Source: Isoetes taiwanensis (Eukaryota > Streptophyta > Lycopodiopsida > Isoetales > Isoetaceae). From it: 64,000 nucleotides of DNA. Both the position numbers and the translations under genes were made by a program. This document shows positions 25,552 through 37,739 of this stretch, one piece after another. Each line of letters starts with the position of its first letter. Positions within the stretch are counted from its first letter, which is position 1. The stretch lies in assembly GCA_021234155.1 (NCBI GenBank), contig JAJEKV010000062.1:8637408-8701407 (forward strand). The letters are read 5' to 3'. The notes beneath the pieces are model-generated. The model did not search any database. It was not told where the DNA came from and saw only the letters and a list, made by a program, of their open reading frames with translations.

Positions 25552-25797
25552 ACCGCGCATATGAAGCCTCTTTGCCAAAAAGGCATCATTAACATCTATT
25601 GAAGAAGGGCATTCCATAAAATAAAATTACCTGGAGGGCATTTGATGGGTCTTAAGATTCTACAAAGGAATATACGTTGACCAAGGGCACCTCACAAAAC
25701 TATCAAAACGTAGGGGCATCTCATAAAATTATCAAAACTTAAAGGCATCTGGTGAAATTTGTCAAGGCATAAAAGGTGTACTTTGTACTTTGTAGTT
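25103..25797. mobile_element. Non-autonomous element with long terminal inverted repeats
   Basis: The left end (aaaactacaaaatag, then gacaaatttcaccgaat) and the right end, reverse-complemented (aaactacaaagtac, then gacaaatttcaccagat), match over roughly 150 bp. The match includes cccttggtcaac. The same terminal text appears at 24486-24520, at 41040-41210 and, more distantly, at 330-480, so this is a multicopy family. No target duplication was resolved. Confidence 0.6.
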
Positions 25798-25850
25798 TCG
25801 TATTCCACGTGTTTTTTGGATGTGAAGCTGGTGGTAAATTTAGCGTGCAT

Positions 25851-27872
25851 GGAAGTGGATGTAGATGTTAAAAATTACACTAGCGGCGGAGAACTCTAGC
25901 GGCTAGGGTTTGGGCGGCCGCCATGGCCGTCCCCGTTACTTGCAGAGCAGACTATGTGTCCCTGTGGTTTTGCTTCCCGTGGCCTGGATACAGTCACGGT
26001 GGGGCTATTGCTTCCATTTTGTGTAGAAGAATGGAGTTGCTTCTTTGACAGGTTTCTTTGGAGGATTAGATCAGAAGTATTTGAAGGTGTTAGCAACAAG
26101 AACTTGGATGAAGATGAGGTTGGCTATAAAACATCTGATTCGGAAGGATATTTTATGAGGACTTCTCGTGTCACAATGGTTAGGGCTTACGCCAGGTTTT
26201 GCACTTTGAACTAGTTTCGTGGGCACGATTGATGTAGTCACGGTGGAACTATTCTTCCTATTTGTCACGGTGAGTATGTGTATCTGTGAATTTCTCTCAA
26301 CTGGCCTGGTAGATGCAGCCTTCAATCCTTGGGATAAATTGATAACCTGGAGCGGGCTTTACTTCAAGACGTCCGATTATATTTTGGTGGGAACCGTATT
26401 TCTTATGAGTGGTCAGTACTCTGTTTTTTGCACCTGCAGTTACTTTTGTTTGTCTTCATTCTATAGTTCCTATAAACAGTTGACATATGTTGTAAATTCT
26501 ACGGTTGGTCCTAATACAATTTGGCAGAGCACTGGGTATTTTGAAGATAAGGGTGTTTGCTTGTTGCGCGAACTGGGCCAGATATACAAATGGAAAGGCT
26601 TGGATAGGCTGTGCAAATGGGCAGTTCTCTAGCAGTGATGACACCTCTAAGAAGAAGTGATGGAATAGGATCTGTAGTGTGGAAAGTATCTGAGAATAAT
26701 GCTAAGCTGAGGAATCTAGACTGGATAGGCTTCAGTGTTAGATTGTATCAGAGTTGTGGATGTAAGTTCCAACAGGGATCAGCTCTCTTGGTATTTGGTT
26801 CTATAGTAACAAGGGAATACTGCTCTCTGTGTATTGGCTTTGAGCCCAGTGTTGGCCCATTTTTCTTATGGGCTTGGTTTATTGAGTATCAGCCCATTTT
26901 CCAGTTGAGGCTAGCTGCAGTTGAGGCTGGTTGCACTGTTCTGAGCCTAATAGATGCTCTACATGTGCTAGGCTGTTATTGTCTTTTCTTTGTCAAATCT
27001 CTTTTGAACTACAGAATGTATAACATTGCATGTGTTTACGTTATTGTCTTAAGATGGGAATTTAAGATGCTTAACCATTATCCATTTCAAGAACAGATGG
27101 TATGTGATAAATACAGTTTGGTCTCATTTAAGACTTTTGGCTATGGGCTCTGGCATTGGGCACTGGGAATTGCATGGCAATCTTTAGTGGGGGGAATGGG
27201 GTTTGTATGGGAATTCTTGTTGGAAAAAATCTGGGTTGCCTTCACACACTCCAAGCTGGAGAAATTTTGGCCCATATGTTTGACTAGGAAGTATTTTGGC
27301 CAGGAGGGGGCGGACTTTATAAACATTGGGGTATTGCAAAGGGGAATGGGTATCTACCTAGGGTATATTTACTCAAATAAGGGTATGGGCCATTAACTAG
27401 GTTGAATTTACCTTGGAAATCGAACACCGTGTTCTATATGCATCATTGGGCTAGCATATGGATAGAGTTATTATCTAGTGATATGTGGGTTGCTCTCACA
27501 CGTTCCAAGCTAGTGAAATTTTGGCCCATATGTTTGACCAGGAAGTGTTTTGGGCAGGAGGGAGGTGGAATTTATAAACATTGGGGTATTGCAAAGGGGA
27601 ATGGGTATCTCCCTAGGGTATATTTACTCAAATAAGGGGAAGAAAATAAAATCTAAACCCTTGCTAGCTTTTGACCACAACTATGGAAGAATCTACCTTG
27701 ACGCGGGAAGTCTAAGTAAGGGTTTTCGTGCCGCTACAATGGTTCCTAATGTATGGCCGAATTCAACCCTGTTGGGAAGTAATTTGAGGGTACACAATTG
27801 GAGGGGTTTGGGTATCACCAAAAATGATAAGGGGTACGTAATAGGGGATGATGTTACTCAAATAGAAAAATC
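25851..27872 (+). other. LINE 5' region and degenerate ORF1 position
   Basis: An L1 element should carry ORF1, an RNA-binding protein, here. I see open plus-strand stretches (25954-26214, 26611-27396, 27550-27876) but no CCHC knuckle or other ORF1 signature. The middle one is unusually hydrophobic. The last stretch ends in ATCATGA, so its stop codon overlaps the ORF2 start codon by one base or more. ORF1 is either decayed or of an unusual type. Confidence 0.5.
27228..27640 (+). repeat. Tandem duplication, period about 259 bp, just upstream of LINE ORF2
   Basis: The blocks at about 27228-27380 and 27487-27640 are close copies. Both contain gaaattttggcccatatg and ttataaacattggggtattg, and both end in tatttactcaaataaggg. 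The duplicated stretch is open in the plus strand in both copies, so it lengthens the putative ORF1 end. Confidence 0.85.
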
Positions 27873-30800
27873 ATGAAGATTATTTCGTGGAACCTTCGAG
27901 GTATCAAGGGACCTCTAAAGAGGGCTAGAGTTTTAGCAGCAATGAGATCGATGAGCGCAGATATCCTACTTATACAGGAACATAGACTTCCTGACTTCGA
28001 GGCCAGTTCCTTAGGTGCCTGGGTAGGAAGCCAGTACTCCTCTTTTACCTGTGCTGCCAGGGGCACTAAGGGGGGTACGGGAACTCTATGGAAGGGTCTA
28101 ACTAGTAAGCTGCAATATGCTGGAACAGATGGAAGGTGGCAAGCTGTGCAATTTGATACAGATGGGATTCAATGGGGAGTGATTAATATTTATGCATCAA
28201 ATAAGCCTGCGGAAAGAGCCATTCTATGGAAGGAAATCATGGATTGGGTGATCAGTCAGCCGGTGGCCAACTGGGTACTAGGTGGTGACCTCAATATGAC
28301 GGATGTCTGGGATCAAAAGATTGGCTTACATAGAAACCTCTTGGGGGAGGAGCGACGGGCATGGGATTCCCTTCTCAACAACTGTGGCTTCGTTCTCCTC
28401 CCACCATCGAATACTCCCTATTCATGGTCGAACAAACAAAAAGGAACGGACAGAGTTTACTGTTTGCTAGACAGATTTTATGTGGCTAACAAGTCGGCCC
28501 CTTTTATGGACCGGTGCTATGTGGAAGGGGACCTTTCTTTTTCCCAGTCAGATCATATCCCACAAAAACTAGTATTTGAAGATCTTCCTTCTGCCAGACG
28601 AAAAGGGAATGTCCCCTTTAAATTCAATACAGGGCTCCTTGGGAAGGATCTCTTTTGTATACCGTTCAAAGAATACCTGTTAGCCCAGTCAAAGGAAGAG
28701 GGTCTTCCTAGTATGAAATCCTGGATCAAGAAAATTGCTGATATGAAGGATTGGATAAAAAAGTGGGGGAAACTACGGGCTACCAAATTCCGAGAAACTA
28801 AGGCTGACCTATACAACCAAGTTCGGCAAGTTAAACAAGGTTTGATTCTAGATCCCTTTAATATTGCCAATCAGGCACTTGAGGAAGAGCTAGAGGTCAG
28901 AATAAAAGCGATAGAAGAGGAAGAGGCTCGAGGGGCCGCTATTAGATCTAAGACCAAATGGTATGCGGAGGTTGATCATGAAAGCTCTAAATGTTTTTTT
29001 AGATTGGCAGGAGCAAGGCTGGCTGAGAATAGTATCACTTCAGTTACTAATGATCAGAACGTGGTTCTTAAAGAGGAGGCAGAAATTAAATCCTTCTTCA
29101 GGGATAGCTATGAGGGGCTGTTCAAAGAAGATCCCCTCCCAAGTGACTATTACAGTCGATGCTCTGAGTGGCTCCCCTCTTTGAGGCAAGGCCAGATAGT
29201 GACTGATGAAGAAAATAAACTTCTACTTCAAGAGCCTCATGATATAGAAATCTACAAGACTCTATGTTCTTTAGCTTCTGGTAAGTCGCCAGGACCTGAT
29301 GGGTTCCCTCCAGAGTTCTATGTTGAATTCTGGGATATACTTGGGCCATTCTTCACCGCGGCAGTCAAGGGAGCATGGGCGGTCAGATACCTTCACCCAG
29401 CCCTAGCAACTGGATTTATTTCCTTGATTCCAAAAGTCAATAAGCCCCAGGTACTAAATGAATGGAGACCAATAGCACTAACCAATGTGTTGTACAAAGT
29501 AGTCATGAAGGTCATTGCTAATCGCTTGAAGCCAATCTTAACCCGTTTGATTGGAAGTGAACAATCAGCTTTTCTCCCAGGCAGGAACATTTTGGACAAC
29601 TACCTGGCCGCTAGAGAGGGGCTCCATTGGTGCAAGTCTTCTCGCCAGAATTGTGTAATGCTGAAGCTGGATTTTCGCAGAGCCTATGACTCTCTTAGGT
29701 GGAGTGGGCTAAAAAGTGTGATGGCTCATATGGGCTTTGAAATAAACTTTATAGAGTTAGTCATGGGTTTGAATAAGATGGCATCAGCATCTGTTCTGGT
29801 TAATGGTCAGCCGACTGGTCTCTTTGAGCTCAGAAAGGGGATTAGGCAGGGGTGTCCACTTGCTCCTTACCTTTTTATAATCATGGCATATCTCTTAACC
29901 TGTATGGTGAAAAGCTTGATGATGAGGGGATTGCTGAATGGGTTACTTCTTCCAGGTTCCAATCTAAATCTGACTATTATGCAATATGCAGATGATACCT
30001 TTCTTTTCTTAAGGTATGATGATGGGAGTTTTCCTGCCTTTCAACAGGTTCTAAATTCTTTTTACTCCATATCGGGGATTGGGCTGAATCACGCTAAATG
30101 TGATGTAATATGGCCTTTTGAAGAAGACATTGATACAAGGGTCAGGGCATGGAATTATCATATAGTAGCAGACTCTGAGAGGCGACTAAGTCCGGGCTTT
30201 GGGTATGCCACTTAACATTGGAGAAAGTCTAAAAGGTCTTTGGGCGCCAATTATAGACAGGATCCGAAAAAAGGTCAACCTCTGGTCTTGTAAGTCCTTG
30301 TCCACTATGGGGAGAGTGACAGTAGCCAATGCAATCCTTAATGCGACTCATATTTACTACTCCTCGGCTATTGTAGCGCAGAAGTACATATACGACCAGT
30401 TATTAGTAATCATACGTAAATTCATCTGGGGAGGCAAGATAGCTGGGGTTGCATGGTCAGAAATGTGCCGAAGTAGGAAGGATGGGGGATTGGGATGTAA
30501 AAACCCAATGGTCCGGGGAAGGTTCTGGCAGCTAAGTTTGTCTGGAGGGCTATTCAAGGGGATGCATCCCCAGCTATTGCTTTTGTGCGTTACTGGCTTC
30601 AGCAGGGTAAGGTAAAGGGGAAACCTTCTACCCCTAGAGATGAGATTAGCTCCTACTTTCATGAATTCTCAATGGGTCGAGGTACTTCCCCAGTAATGAG
30701 GAAGATATTAGAAGCTTGGCAGGATGTGCAGAGTCTCTTTAATATAGCAGATGCTCATTGGGAGGCTGGGGGGCTGAGTATATTTTGGAACACTAGGATT

Positions 30801-31154
30801 TGGGAGAGGGATGCGCTCCCTCTTGCACTTGTACACCCACGAGTGTTTACTAAATGGCGTGCTGCAGGAATTCGTAAGGTTGGGCAGTTATGGGAAAATG
30901 GTAGATGGATTACTTGGACAAGGTTTAAAGCTATAGTTCCAGGTGTTGGGGAAGGTGATAGGAAGGTCTTTAGGAAAATTATGGAGAATGTAAGCACGGG
31001 TCTCGGTATTGTAGGGGAAGAAGATAGGTGGTTGTGTGGGGATGGGGCGAATATAAAGTCAAAAGTTGTATGGATTGTTAATGCCACGGTCCCCATTGAA
31101 GGTCAGCAGATAAAGGTTGGGATTGGATCAAGCGTAAAACCAAGGGTCTATTGA
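27873..31154 (+). pseudogene. LINE ORF2: endonuclease-reverse transcriptase, two frameshifts
   Basis: The protein nicks target DNA and copies the LINE RNA at the nick. An AP-type endonuclease occupies the first 230 residues (MKIISWNLRGIKG at the start, QEHRL, GGDLNMTD, and SDHIPQ in place of the usual SDH-P). The reverse transcriptase follows with SGKSPGPDGFPPEF, FLPGRNILDN, RQGCPLAPYLF and the catalytic MQYADDTFLF. The first frame ends at 30215, but the text resumes one frame over from about 30199 (GMPLNIGESLKGLW) and shifts again near 30530 (KFVWRAIQGDASP). Remnants of the zinc-knuckle tail follow 31154. Two single-base shifts in an otherwise well preserved frame fit either recent decay or assembly error. 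Confidence 0.9.
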
Positions 31155-31980
31155 CAAAGTCTTGGGCCTCCTTATGTTCCAAAAAAGATCCAATTCTTTC
31201 GTTGGAGTCTACAAGAAGGAATATACACTATGACATGGTCACGAACAAAGGTGTTGTTCAACATGATCTCGCCCTCTAGGATGTGGAGCGTCGGAGACAA
31301 TGGACCATCTTTTCTTTTGTCCAATTGTAGGAGACTTCGGAGGTGGGTTTGTCCAATTATTGGGCTTCGGATGTGTCGCCTATCATGGTAGGGCCATTCT
31401 AGTCAAAAGATAGGTGCGAGATATTATTCAACTCACTTTAACCAATATATCATTGTGGTGTATTTGGAAACACCGATGCGGTGTAGCTCTTGGAGGGTGG
31501 ACCGCTTCCTCGTAACAAGGATTTGTAAACAGCTTCAACATGGAGGTGGCCCTCATGGCCTTGGCCCACCACAGAAGTTTGGCCGCAATTATAACAAGAA
31601 CTTGGATAGAATTGGCAGTATAAGGGGATTCTATTCATTTTTCAAATGTAACTGGGATTTGGATTTAAACAGTGTGCAGTAAGGGGTTATGACCTATCCA
31701 GCATCTATCAGGATGCTGGATGGAGGATCTTCGTCTTCAGCGGGGTTTTCTCCTAAAGTTCTTGTTGCTTGGAACAGGCTGCTAACTCCATATAGTATCT
31801 AAGCCTGGATGAAGATGGTTTTTCCTATAGTAACCCAGGGTTAGGGAAGATTGGAGTGGTAGTTCTTAGTACAATCCTTGCCACTTACGAGTTACCCGCT
31901 TTGTGATAATTCTTTCCATCAATCCCATTTGGGGACTTCCTATGTAAATTTTTATATATTAATAATAATATATACTCTTA

Positions 31981-31985
<5 letters not shown>

Positions 31986-32010
<25 letters not shown>
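31986..32010 (+). repeat. Poly(A) tail of the LINE
   Basis: About 25 uninterrupted A residues follow ccctc and directly adjoin the downstream target duplication. Confidence 0.95.
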
Positions 32011-32011
<1 letters not shown>

Positions 32012-32024
32012 ATTTAGCGTGCAT

Positions 32025-32674
32025 AGGTGTAAATGAGTGAAGCAAATCAAGAGAGCATCTGAACTCAAAACATTTTAAACATATACGATAGTCATCTTGC
32101 AACAAAAATTTGACCTTTGATTTTATTATTCAAGTGTAGGAGTTCATAAAACATTCTGAAACAAAAAGAGAGAATCTTGTTGCTCTAACTAGAGCACATT
32201 ACGAAGGAACCCAATGGAGCTGTCTCAAAAACGATTAACTTAAAAACATCTCTCTCCCTCCCTTTTTATCCCTTTTCTTGTGTGGGATATGTAATAATTT
32301 CCTGGAATGGAATTCCATAAACACCACGCAAGCTGCCAAGGATTCCCTTTAGAATGCTAATAACAAGAATGCGGAAAACTGTCTTACAGCACCCATATGC
32401 GATTGAGATGAAACAGCAGACAAAATGATGGAAAGCTCGCAGCATCTTGTTTTGAAATGTCAGGCTTGAAAAATCAGTGTCGCCAGTGTCATGAATGATA
32501 TGACATCTACTATTCCTCAACCAAAGTATACAATGTCATAAGAAAACCGGCAGAGGTATATGTCCTATAAAGATTAAAGAAATACAAGGCCGGATGATGT
32601 GGAAGGTACACAATTCCTTCACATAAGGCAGCATGCTTTTGTACAGTAAACACCTTGCGGTTAGGAGTCTAGAT
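32025..32674. other. 3' flank of the aminotransferase gene
   Basis: This stretch between the LINE insertion and the aminotransferase stop codon should contain the 3' UTR and polyadenylation signals of that minus-strand gene. No other gene is seen. The LINE landed about 0.65 kb downstream of the stop codon. Confidence 0.5.
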
Positions 32675-35600
32675 TCATGATAGACAAGCTGCTTTCCTTT
32701 TCCTTATTTTCTTTTCCACAAATTCTGCAAGACGAGAACAAGCAACCTTCAAATGCTCTGGAGGTATGGATGCATAACATACCCGAAACAAACCTGGTTC
32801 TGCGTAATGACATGCTTCACCTGCAAAAAGTCATCATCGAGCAAACTACAGCTATAATTTAAATCCATAGTAAAACCTTCCACAATGCAGTAAAAGCCAA
32901 TGTTTTTCTTCAGAAATACCTGGGGTTAGTACTATATGACATTCATCAATTATCTCCTTCCAAAGACAATTTTCAGCTCCAAATGTTGCCTGAAAAGTAA
33001 AAAAGAAATCATGTAGTCTTAAACCATAAAAAGTCACGAGGTTCCTTGCCTTACCTCTGCTAACAAGTTTCTAAGGTCAAGCCAACAGAACATGGCTGCA
33101 CATGCAGGCATGTACTTCAACTTTGATGCTTCAAGCATACTAGTCAGGATGTCGTATGAGTTTTTCAATCGTCTGCAGCCAAACTATAATTGTTCTTAAA
33201 TTTCCAACATCCACCATATCATGATATGGTTAAACGTAGAACAGATGCACGAGAAGGCACAGGCTGTTGTGACCCGTCAGACTCAATCCAGATGGGATCT
33301 CCAAGCAAGAAAAAAGTCATGACATAGAAGTGGCTCTATTTACTTCCAACAATGTATTTCAAAGCTCCATATCAGCCAGATCTGACTGTCTCATGTAAAC
33401 TCTATCAAGATTTGACTCTTGTTTTGCAACACTTGTACTATTAGAAGCAATAATGTAATAACGACCTTTGTGAATCACGTTCCCTTATAATGGTCTTAAT
33501 AGCATGAAAGTAGAATCATTATAAATGAGGTGGAAAAGACACGTGAAATGAGAGGTGATATTTTGTGACTTCGAACTATGCACTAAAGTACAAATATGTA
33601 GCTAGTACAAACCTCTTATTTTCCGACACATACTTATCAATGAACTCATCATCCTCAAGCATAACTGCAAGAGCATGTTGAGTATCATTGGAAACAGCAG
33701 CAAACATTCCCATATTCTGCCAGACCTGTCATGTTAAACAAAACGCGTTTACCATTGCGGGTTCCTGAAAAAACTTATTCTGATACAAACAAAGAAGCTT
33801 ACGTCCAAAAGATCTCTACTTCTGGTATGGAGACAACCAACTCGAAATCCGTTCATGCCAAAATCTTTGCTCATGCCATATGCAGTGTGCACAAGTTGTG
33901 CTACTTTATCTGCTTCTAATAAGTTCTCCTTTACAGCAGTCTGAGCAACACGCTCAATGCTGACAAACTCAATCGCTAACGCCCTAACAAGAGATTTTGA
34001 TTTATTATTAATCATATTTCTAGTCTAAGATAGTATTTAACAAAACAAAAGAGAGGGAAAGGGATGAAAACCATAAAATACCCAAATTTTGAGTTTGCAT
34101 AAATTTCATCAGAAAGAACATGCAGCCCTCTGCGCACAGCCCATAGAAGCAGCTCCTATGTATACAGATCGTGAAAGTGAAACATGTCAGGATATTCTAC
34201 AGAACCAAAATAAAACTAAGGATAGTACTCTAAGAGAGACAGGTTTACTTTTAAGGTTGACTCTGGATAAAATGTTCCCAATGGGTTGCCAGGATTTGTG
34301 ATTAAAAGAACCCTGGGTGGCACACCTCGTTTAGTAGCTTCATTATAACTAGCCTCCATTTCATCTGTTGTTGGAATATATGTATCTGCATCCTTTGGTT
34401 GAACAGGAATTGGCACTACTTCATTCTACATTAAGTGAATGCACAATGTCAATATGCAGCTTGTTAGAAATGCCCAGATATGCAGCAAATATGAGCTAAA
34501 GCATTACCCGAATAGCCATATCATTGTCAAATGCTGGAAAGTATGGTGCTGGAATTAGACAACCATCTCCAGGATCGCATGTTGCAAAAAAGAAGAGATC
34601 TAGGACACTGTGTAAGATCACAACTTCAGTGGTTATAGGGTAATAATACTCATCTACCTGGGCATTTCAAAGCGTCAATAACAACAAGAAAAATCAAGCA
34701 ACTCACGCAGTAACTCCGCTGGAGATGCAAATATTTGCTGGATTCACCTGTTAAAGGACAGGCATGGACAACGAAATCTCAATGGAAATTCTAAGAGCGC
34801 TTCTATATACTTCCTAACTCCATATTAAGGTTTAAGTTTACCTCAACCCCCATAAATGTTCTTTCCATCATTCTAGCAAGTGCTTTTCGTAATCTTTCAC
34901 CTCCACGGAAGTTACCATATAAACCGACAGTAGATGGAACTTCTCTGCAACAACTGAGTATAAAAATCATCTATGTTAACCATCAAAAGTTTGTTCCAAA
35001 GCATCTTAAATTCACTCTATTCTAAAACTACATAATATGACAATATAACTTCTCAATAAAGTGCTGATGTGATAATCAAACTTCTAGGAGTATGTATCAA
35101 ATTATATGAATGGACCCAATAATTATAATCCTAGGTGTGGCCTTGTATATTGCTTACTAGAAGAATGAAGCATAATAGACTCGTAATTCTCCTTATAAGA
35201 CAGCACAGGACACATTACATTACATATAAGATCTACAAAACATAGTGTTACCATACCGAATTTTGTTGTGGATAAGGTCAAAGGATAATATGCTTTCTGC
35301 TGTAGCCATCTGTAATGCACCCAAAAAAAATTCAATACGAAAAAGAGAAAAGGATGCACAAAATTAAGGGCAAGTTACTCATTCCAATACAAAGTCAAGT
35401 GCATTAAATAAACGGAAAGATTATTGTGTAGGTCATGATTTTACTGAAAGTAAATAATGCGCATAGACCTGCTTGTGGCTCTATAGATTAGAAGTAACAA
35501 GCCCCAATCATTGCAGACAACTGCTAAATCTCTGCTTTGTCGTTTGCTTTTCCCAAAGCCTAATAATTTCCAGATCTTCTTATGTTCAATTTAACCCAAG

Positions 35601-36184
35601 CAAATAAGTCCAGTTACCAAATAAACAATGAACAAGCTTGTTTGTTGAATTTCATTCTTACAAGCAATGCTGAACCAAGACTGAATTAGCCAGATTTAAA
35701 CAAAAACAAATTGCAAGCAATTGCAGCCTATTCAAATTGTGAACCTGAGAACAAAAGTCCTATATATGCACCTGGGACTGATTGCCCAGTGTGACATTGA
35801 CCAACATGTTTCGCTTTATATCATTTAACCAGCCCATAATTCAAGGTTACTCTACGTTCAGGCTAACAAAATAAAGTTTACGAAGCTCATCGGTGTTCAT
35901 ACTTCCCCTCTTTCAATGTGCTACATTACAACAGCTAACAGGAAAAAACTAGTGCAAGTACAAGCAAAACGTACCAAAAAATAGCCATCTGGATTGGAGG
36001 GCGACCACTGAGACTCTTTAGCTCGATTTGCAGCATCAATGTAGGGAGCAAAGGGGTTCAAAACCTTGCAACCTCGTTTAGAAAGCCGAGAAGTTGAACA
36101 CGTTTCAGCTACAGAATGGTTACGGGAATCTGCATCTCCAGCATGATTATCCACCTCCGGCGGGAGAGGGGAGCAGCAGCCCAT
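32675..36184 (-). CDS. PLP-dependent aminotransferase, ACC-synthase-like (12 exons)
   Basis: Exons, in order of transcription, are 36184-35975, 35309-35257, 34944-34842, 34747-34707, 34607-34508, 34425-34249, 34155-34082, 33983-33803, 33725-33613, 33172-33055, 32989-32920 and 32820-32675. All borders are GT-AG and all phases join, giving 461 residues. Fold-type I landmarks are PDGYF and AESILSFDLI near the start, GLYGNFRGG, the cofactor-contact NPGNPLG, SDEIYANSKFG, and the PLP lysine in YGMSKDFGMNGFRVG. The C-terminal part has PACAAMFCWLDLR and GLFRVCYAS. The lysine context (MSKD) matches ACC synthases and their ACS10/12 or ACCS-like relatives. Family knowledge says such relatives often act as ordinary amino acid aminotransferases, so ethylene synthesis should not be assumed. 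The first exon is poorly conserved. Confidence 0.92.
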
Positions 36185-36438
36185 GGCTACTTCCTGTTCT
36201 GCAAAATCCCTACGGATCAGTCTCTAGAAAAGGAAAGGAATAAAAAAAGGCAATAAACAATATGTAAATAGAGTTAGTGCCCATGGCATGATTCTATGCT
36301 ATGGTGATGTCACAGGATGGCCCATGCAAACACGATAATATAAGGTCATCTAATTCTTCAATTGCCCAGATTCTCCTTGGGGAATGGTGCATATCAGGTA
36401 CCCCTAGTTTAGGCGTGGCTGCTTTGTGCTATTGATAA

Positions 36439-36695
36439 GGGCCGGGTCACATGAACAAGTCGACATCTCTCCTTAGATGTCAAAAACTGAAATTGAAAGG
36501 GTCTCATGCTGATTTTTGACATGAAAAGATCTAAGTTGACATCGATCTGTTTCGCCGTCTCTCTTCTCGGTTGAAAGGATTCATGTCAACATGAATCCCT
36601 CGGATCTGAGCACGTGGCAAAACTCAAGACACTTGGCAATGATCCAGAAGTCAGCAGTAAGTAGTTCATGTCGACCTGTTCATGTGACCATACCC
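36439..36695. mobile_element. Harbinger/Tourist-type MITE, 257 bp, TSD TAA
   Basis: The left end GGGCCGGGTCACATGAAC and the right end, reverse-complemented, GGGTATGGTCACATGAAC match over about 28 bp, ending in GTCGACAT. TAA flanks both sides (36436-36438 and 36696-36698). It has no coding capacity. It lies 250 bp upstream of the aminotransferase start. The GGG....TCACATG pattern also occurs at the presumed left end of the Harbinger element (6214). Confidence 0.88.
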
Positions 36696-36698
36696 TAA

Positions 36699-37079
36699 GG
36701 GTGTTGTTGAGGAGGTTCGAGTTTTATGGATGCACTTTTTCATTATTCTCAATATAATAATTAGATATATAATGTCTGCACTATCAAAAACCGTATAGAT
36801 GTTACATAAGATTGTTAGTGGTTAATATGGGTATTCGTAGCAAAATACGTACAATGCTGATGGTGGCATCTGGGTCTGTGAATAGAAACTGTATAAGGTT
36901 TTTTTCGAAGGTCTAGGGTGGGATTGGAGCATGCATGGGCTGTTGTAGATGGCGTCCAGGGCTGGGCCTTCTAATTCCGGCGGATGCAGATGTCGGCTAG
37001 GCCGGCTTGAGTTGCAGCTCCGTCATTGTTTTCCCTGGGAGCCCATATTCGATCTTTGAAAGCGACAGAGCAGGATCCA
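36699..37079. other. Spacer, nothing recognised
   Basis: No gene or repeat structure seen. Confidence 0.5.
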
Positions 37080-37424
37080 TCAACCGGAATCTGCAGCATA
37101 AAATAGAGGAGTTGGTTGGTACTTATTTCTCATCTCCCAATTTCCTCGATGATCAGGTCTCCTCTTGTTATCCAACTGATCTAGAATCTTAGGATCACTA
37201 TGTAAAGCAGCTATATGAAGAACTGTGTTTTGCTCGTGCTCCCCTTTGTCTATGTCTGATTCAACTCCCAGATGCAGAAGCTGCAAGACTACTGAGTCTC
37301 TGCAATACTCTACTGCTATGTGCAATGGATTGCTTCTCCTTCGCTCTGTTTCCGCATGCACATTAGCGCCATATTTTGTCAAGTTTTTTACTATCTCCAG
37401 CATCCCAAGTGAGCAAGCCATCAA
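37080..37424 (-). pseudogene. Ankyrin-repeat protein fragment
   Basis: The frame of about 114 codons contains ankyrin-repeat text: a first repeat with LGMLEIVKNLTKYGANVHA, a second with NPLHIAVEYCRDSVVLQLL, a third with NTVLHIAALHSDPKILDQL, and TPLFYAADSG. Such repeats bind protein partners. No further domain or clear exon is seen on either side, and the sequence ends shortly after the last repeat. A 23-bp unit, catcccaagtgagcaagcc plus a few bases, is duplicated at the N-terminal edge (37402-37424 and 37437-37459). I take it as a broken or captured gene piece. Confidence 0.65.
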
Positions 37425-37739
37425 CTAGAATGTGCATCCCAAGTGAGCAAGCCATCATTCTGGTTGAAACCCATTCCAGATTTGGATTTGGCAGGGTTCT
37501 GCGAGGGTTGTGGAAAGAAAGAAAAACAATGGGGTTGCGATGGAAGGGGAAGAATTCAAGGTGGTGTGGCAGCCTTTCCTTGGCTGGGCTGGTGGCCCAT
37601 CAAAGTAAACAGCCCTTGCCCTGCATTTGTTGAAGCAGGAGGAAAGCATAAACGCCAAGGTCATAGCTTCCAAGAGCTTGCTGCTGGCCGCAAAGCTAAT
37701 GCCAGATTTCACATGCTCAAAGATTCTGAAAGGTAATTA

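Larger units (their letters stand above)
25851..32009 (+). mobile_element. L1-type LINE, about 6.2 kb, with 15-bp target duplication
   Basis: The element is flanked by the direct repeat AAATTTAGCGTGCAT at 25836-25850 and 32010-32024 (the final A of the tail may be shared). It ends in a pure poly(A) tail of about 24 residues. The 5' part begins GC-rich with a ggctagggttt segment. ORF2 follows from 27873. The clean tail and intact duplication imply a fairly recent insertion, although ORF2 has two frame breaks. Confidence 0.93.

Noticed and set aside
26611-27396. Membrane protein gene of 261 codons
   Set aside because: It sits inside the LINE, ends in its tandem duplication and has no family features; hydrophobicity follows from T-rich sequence.
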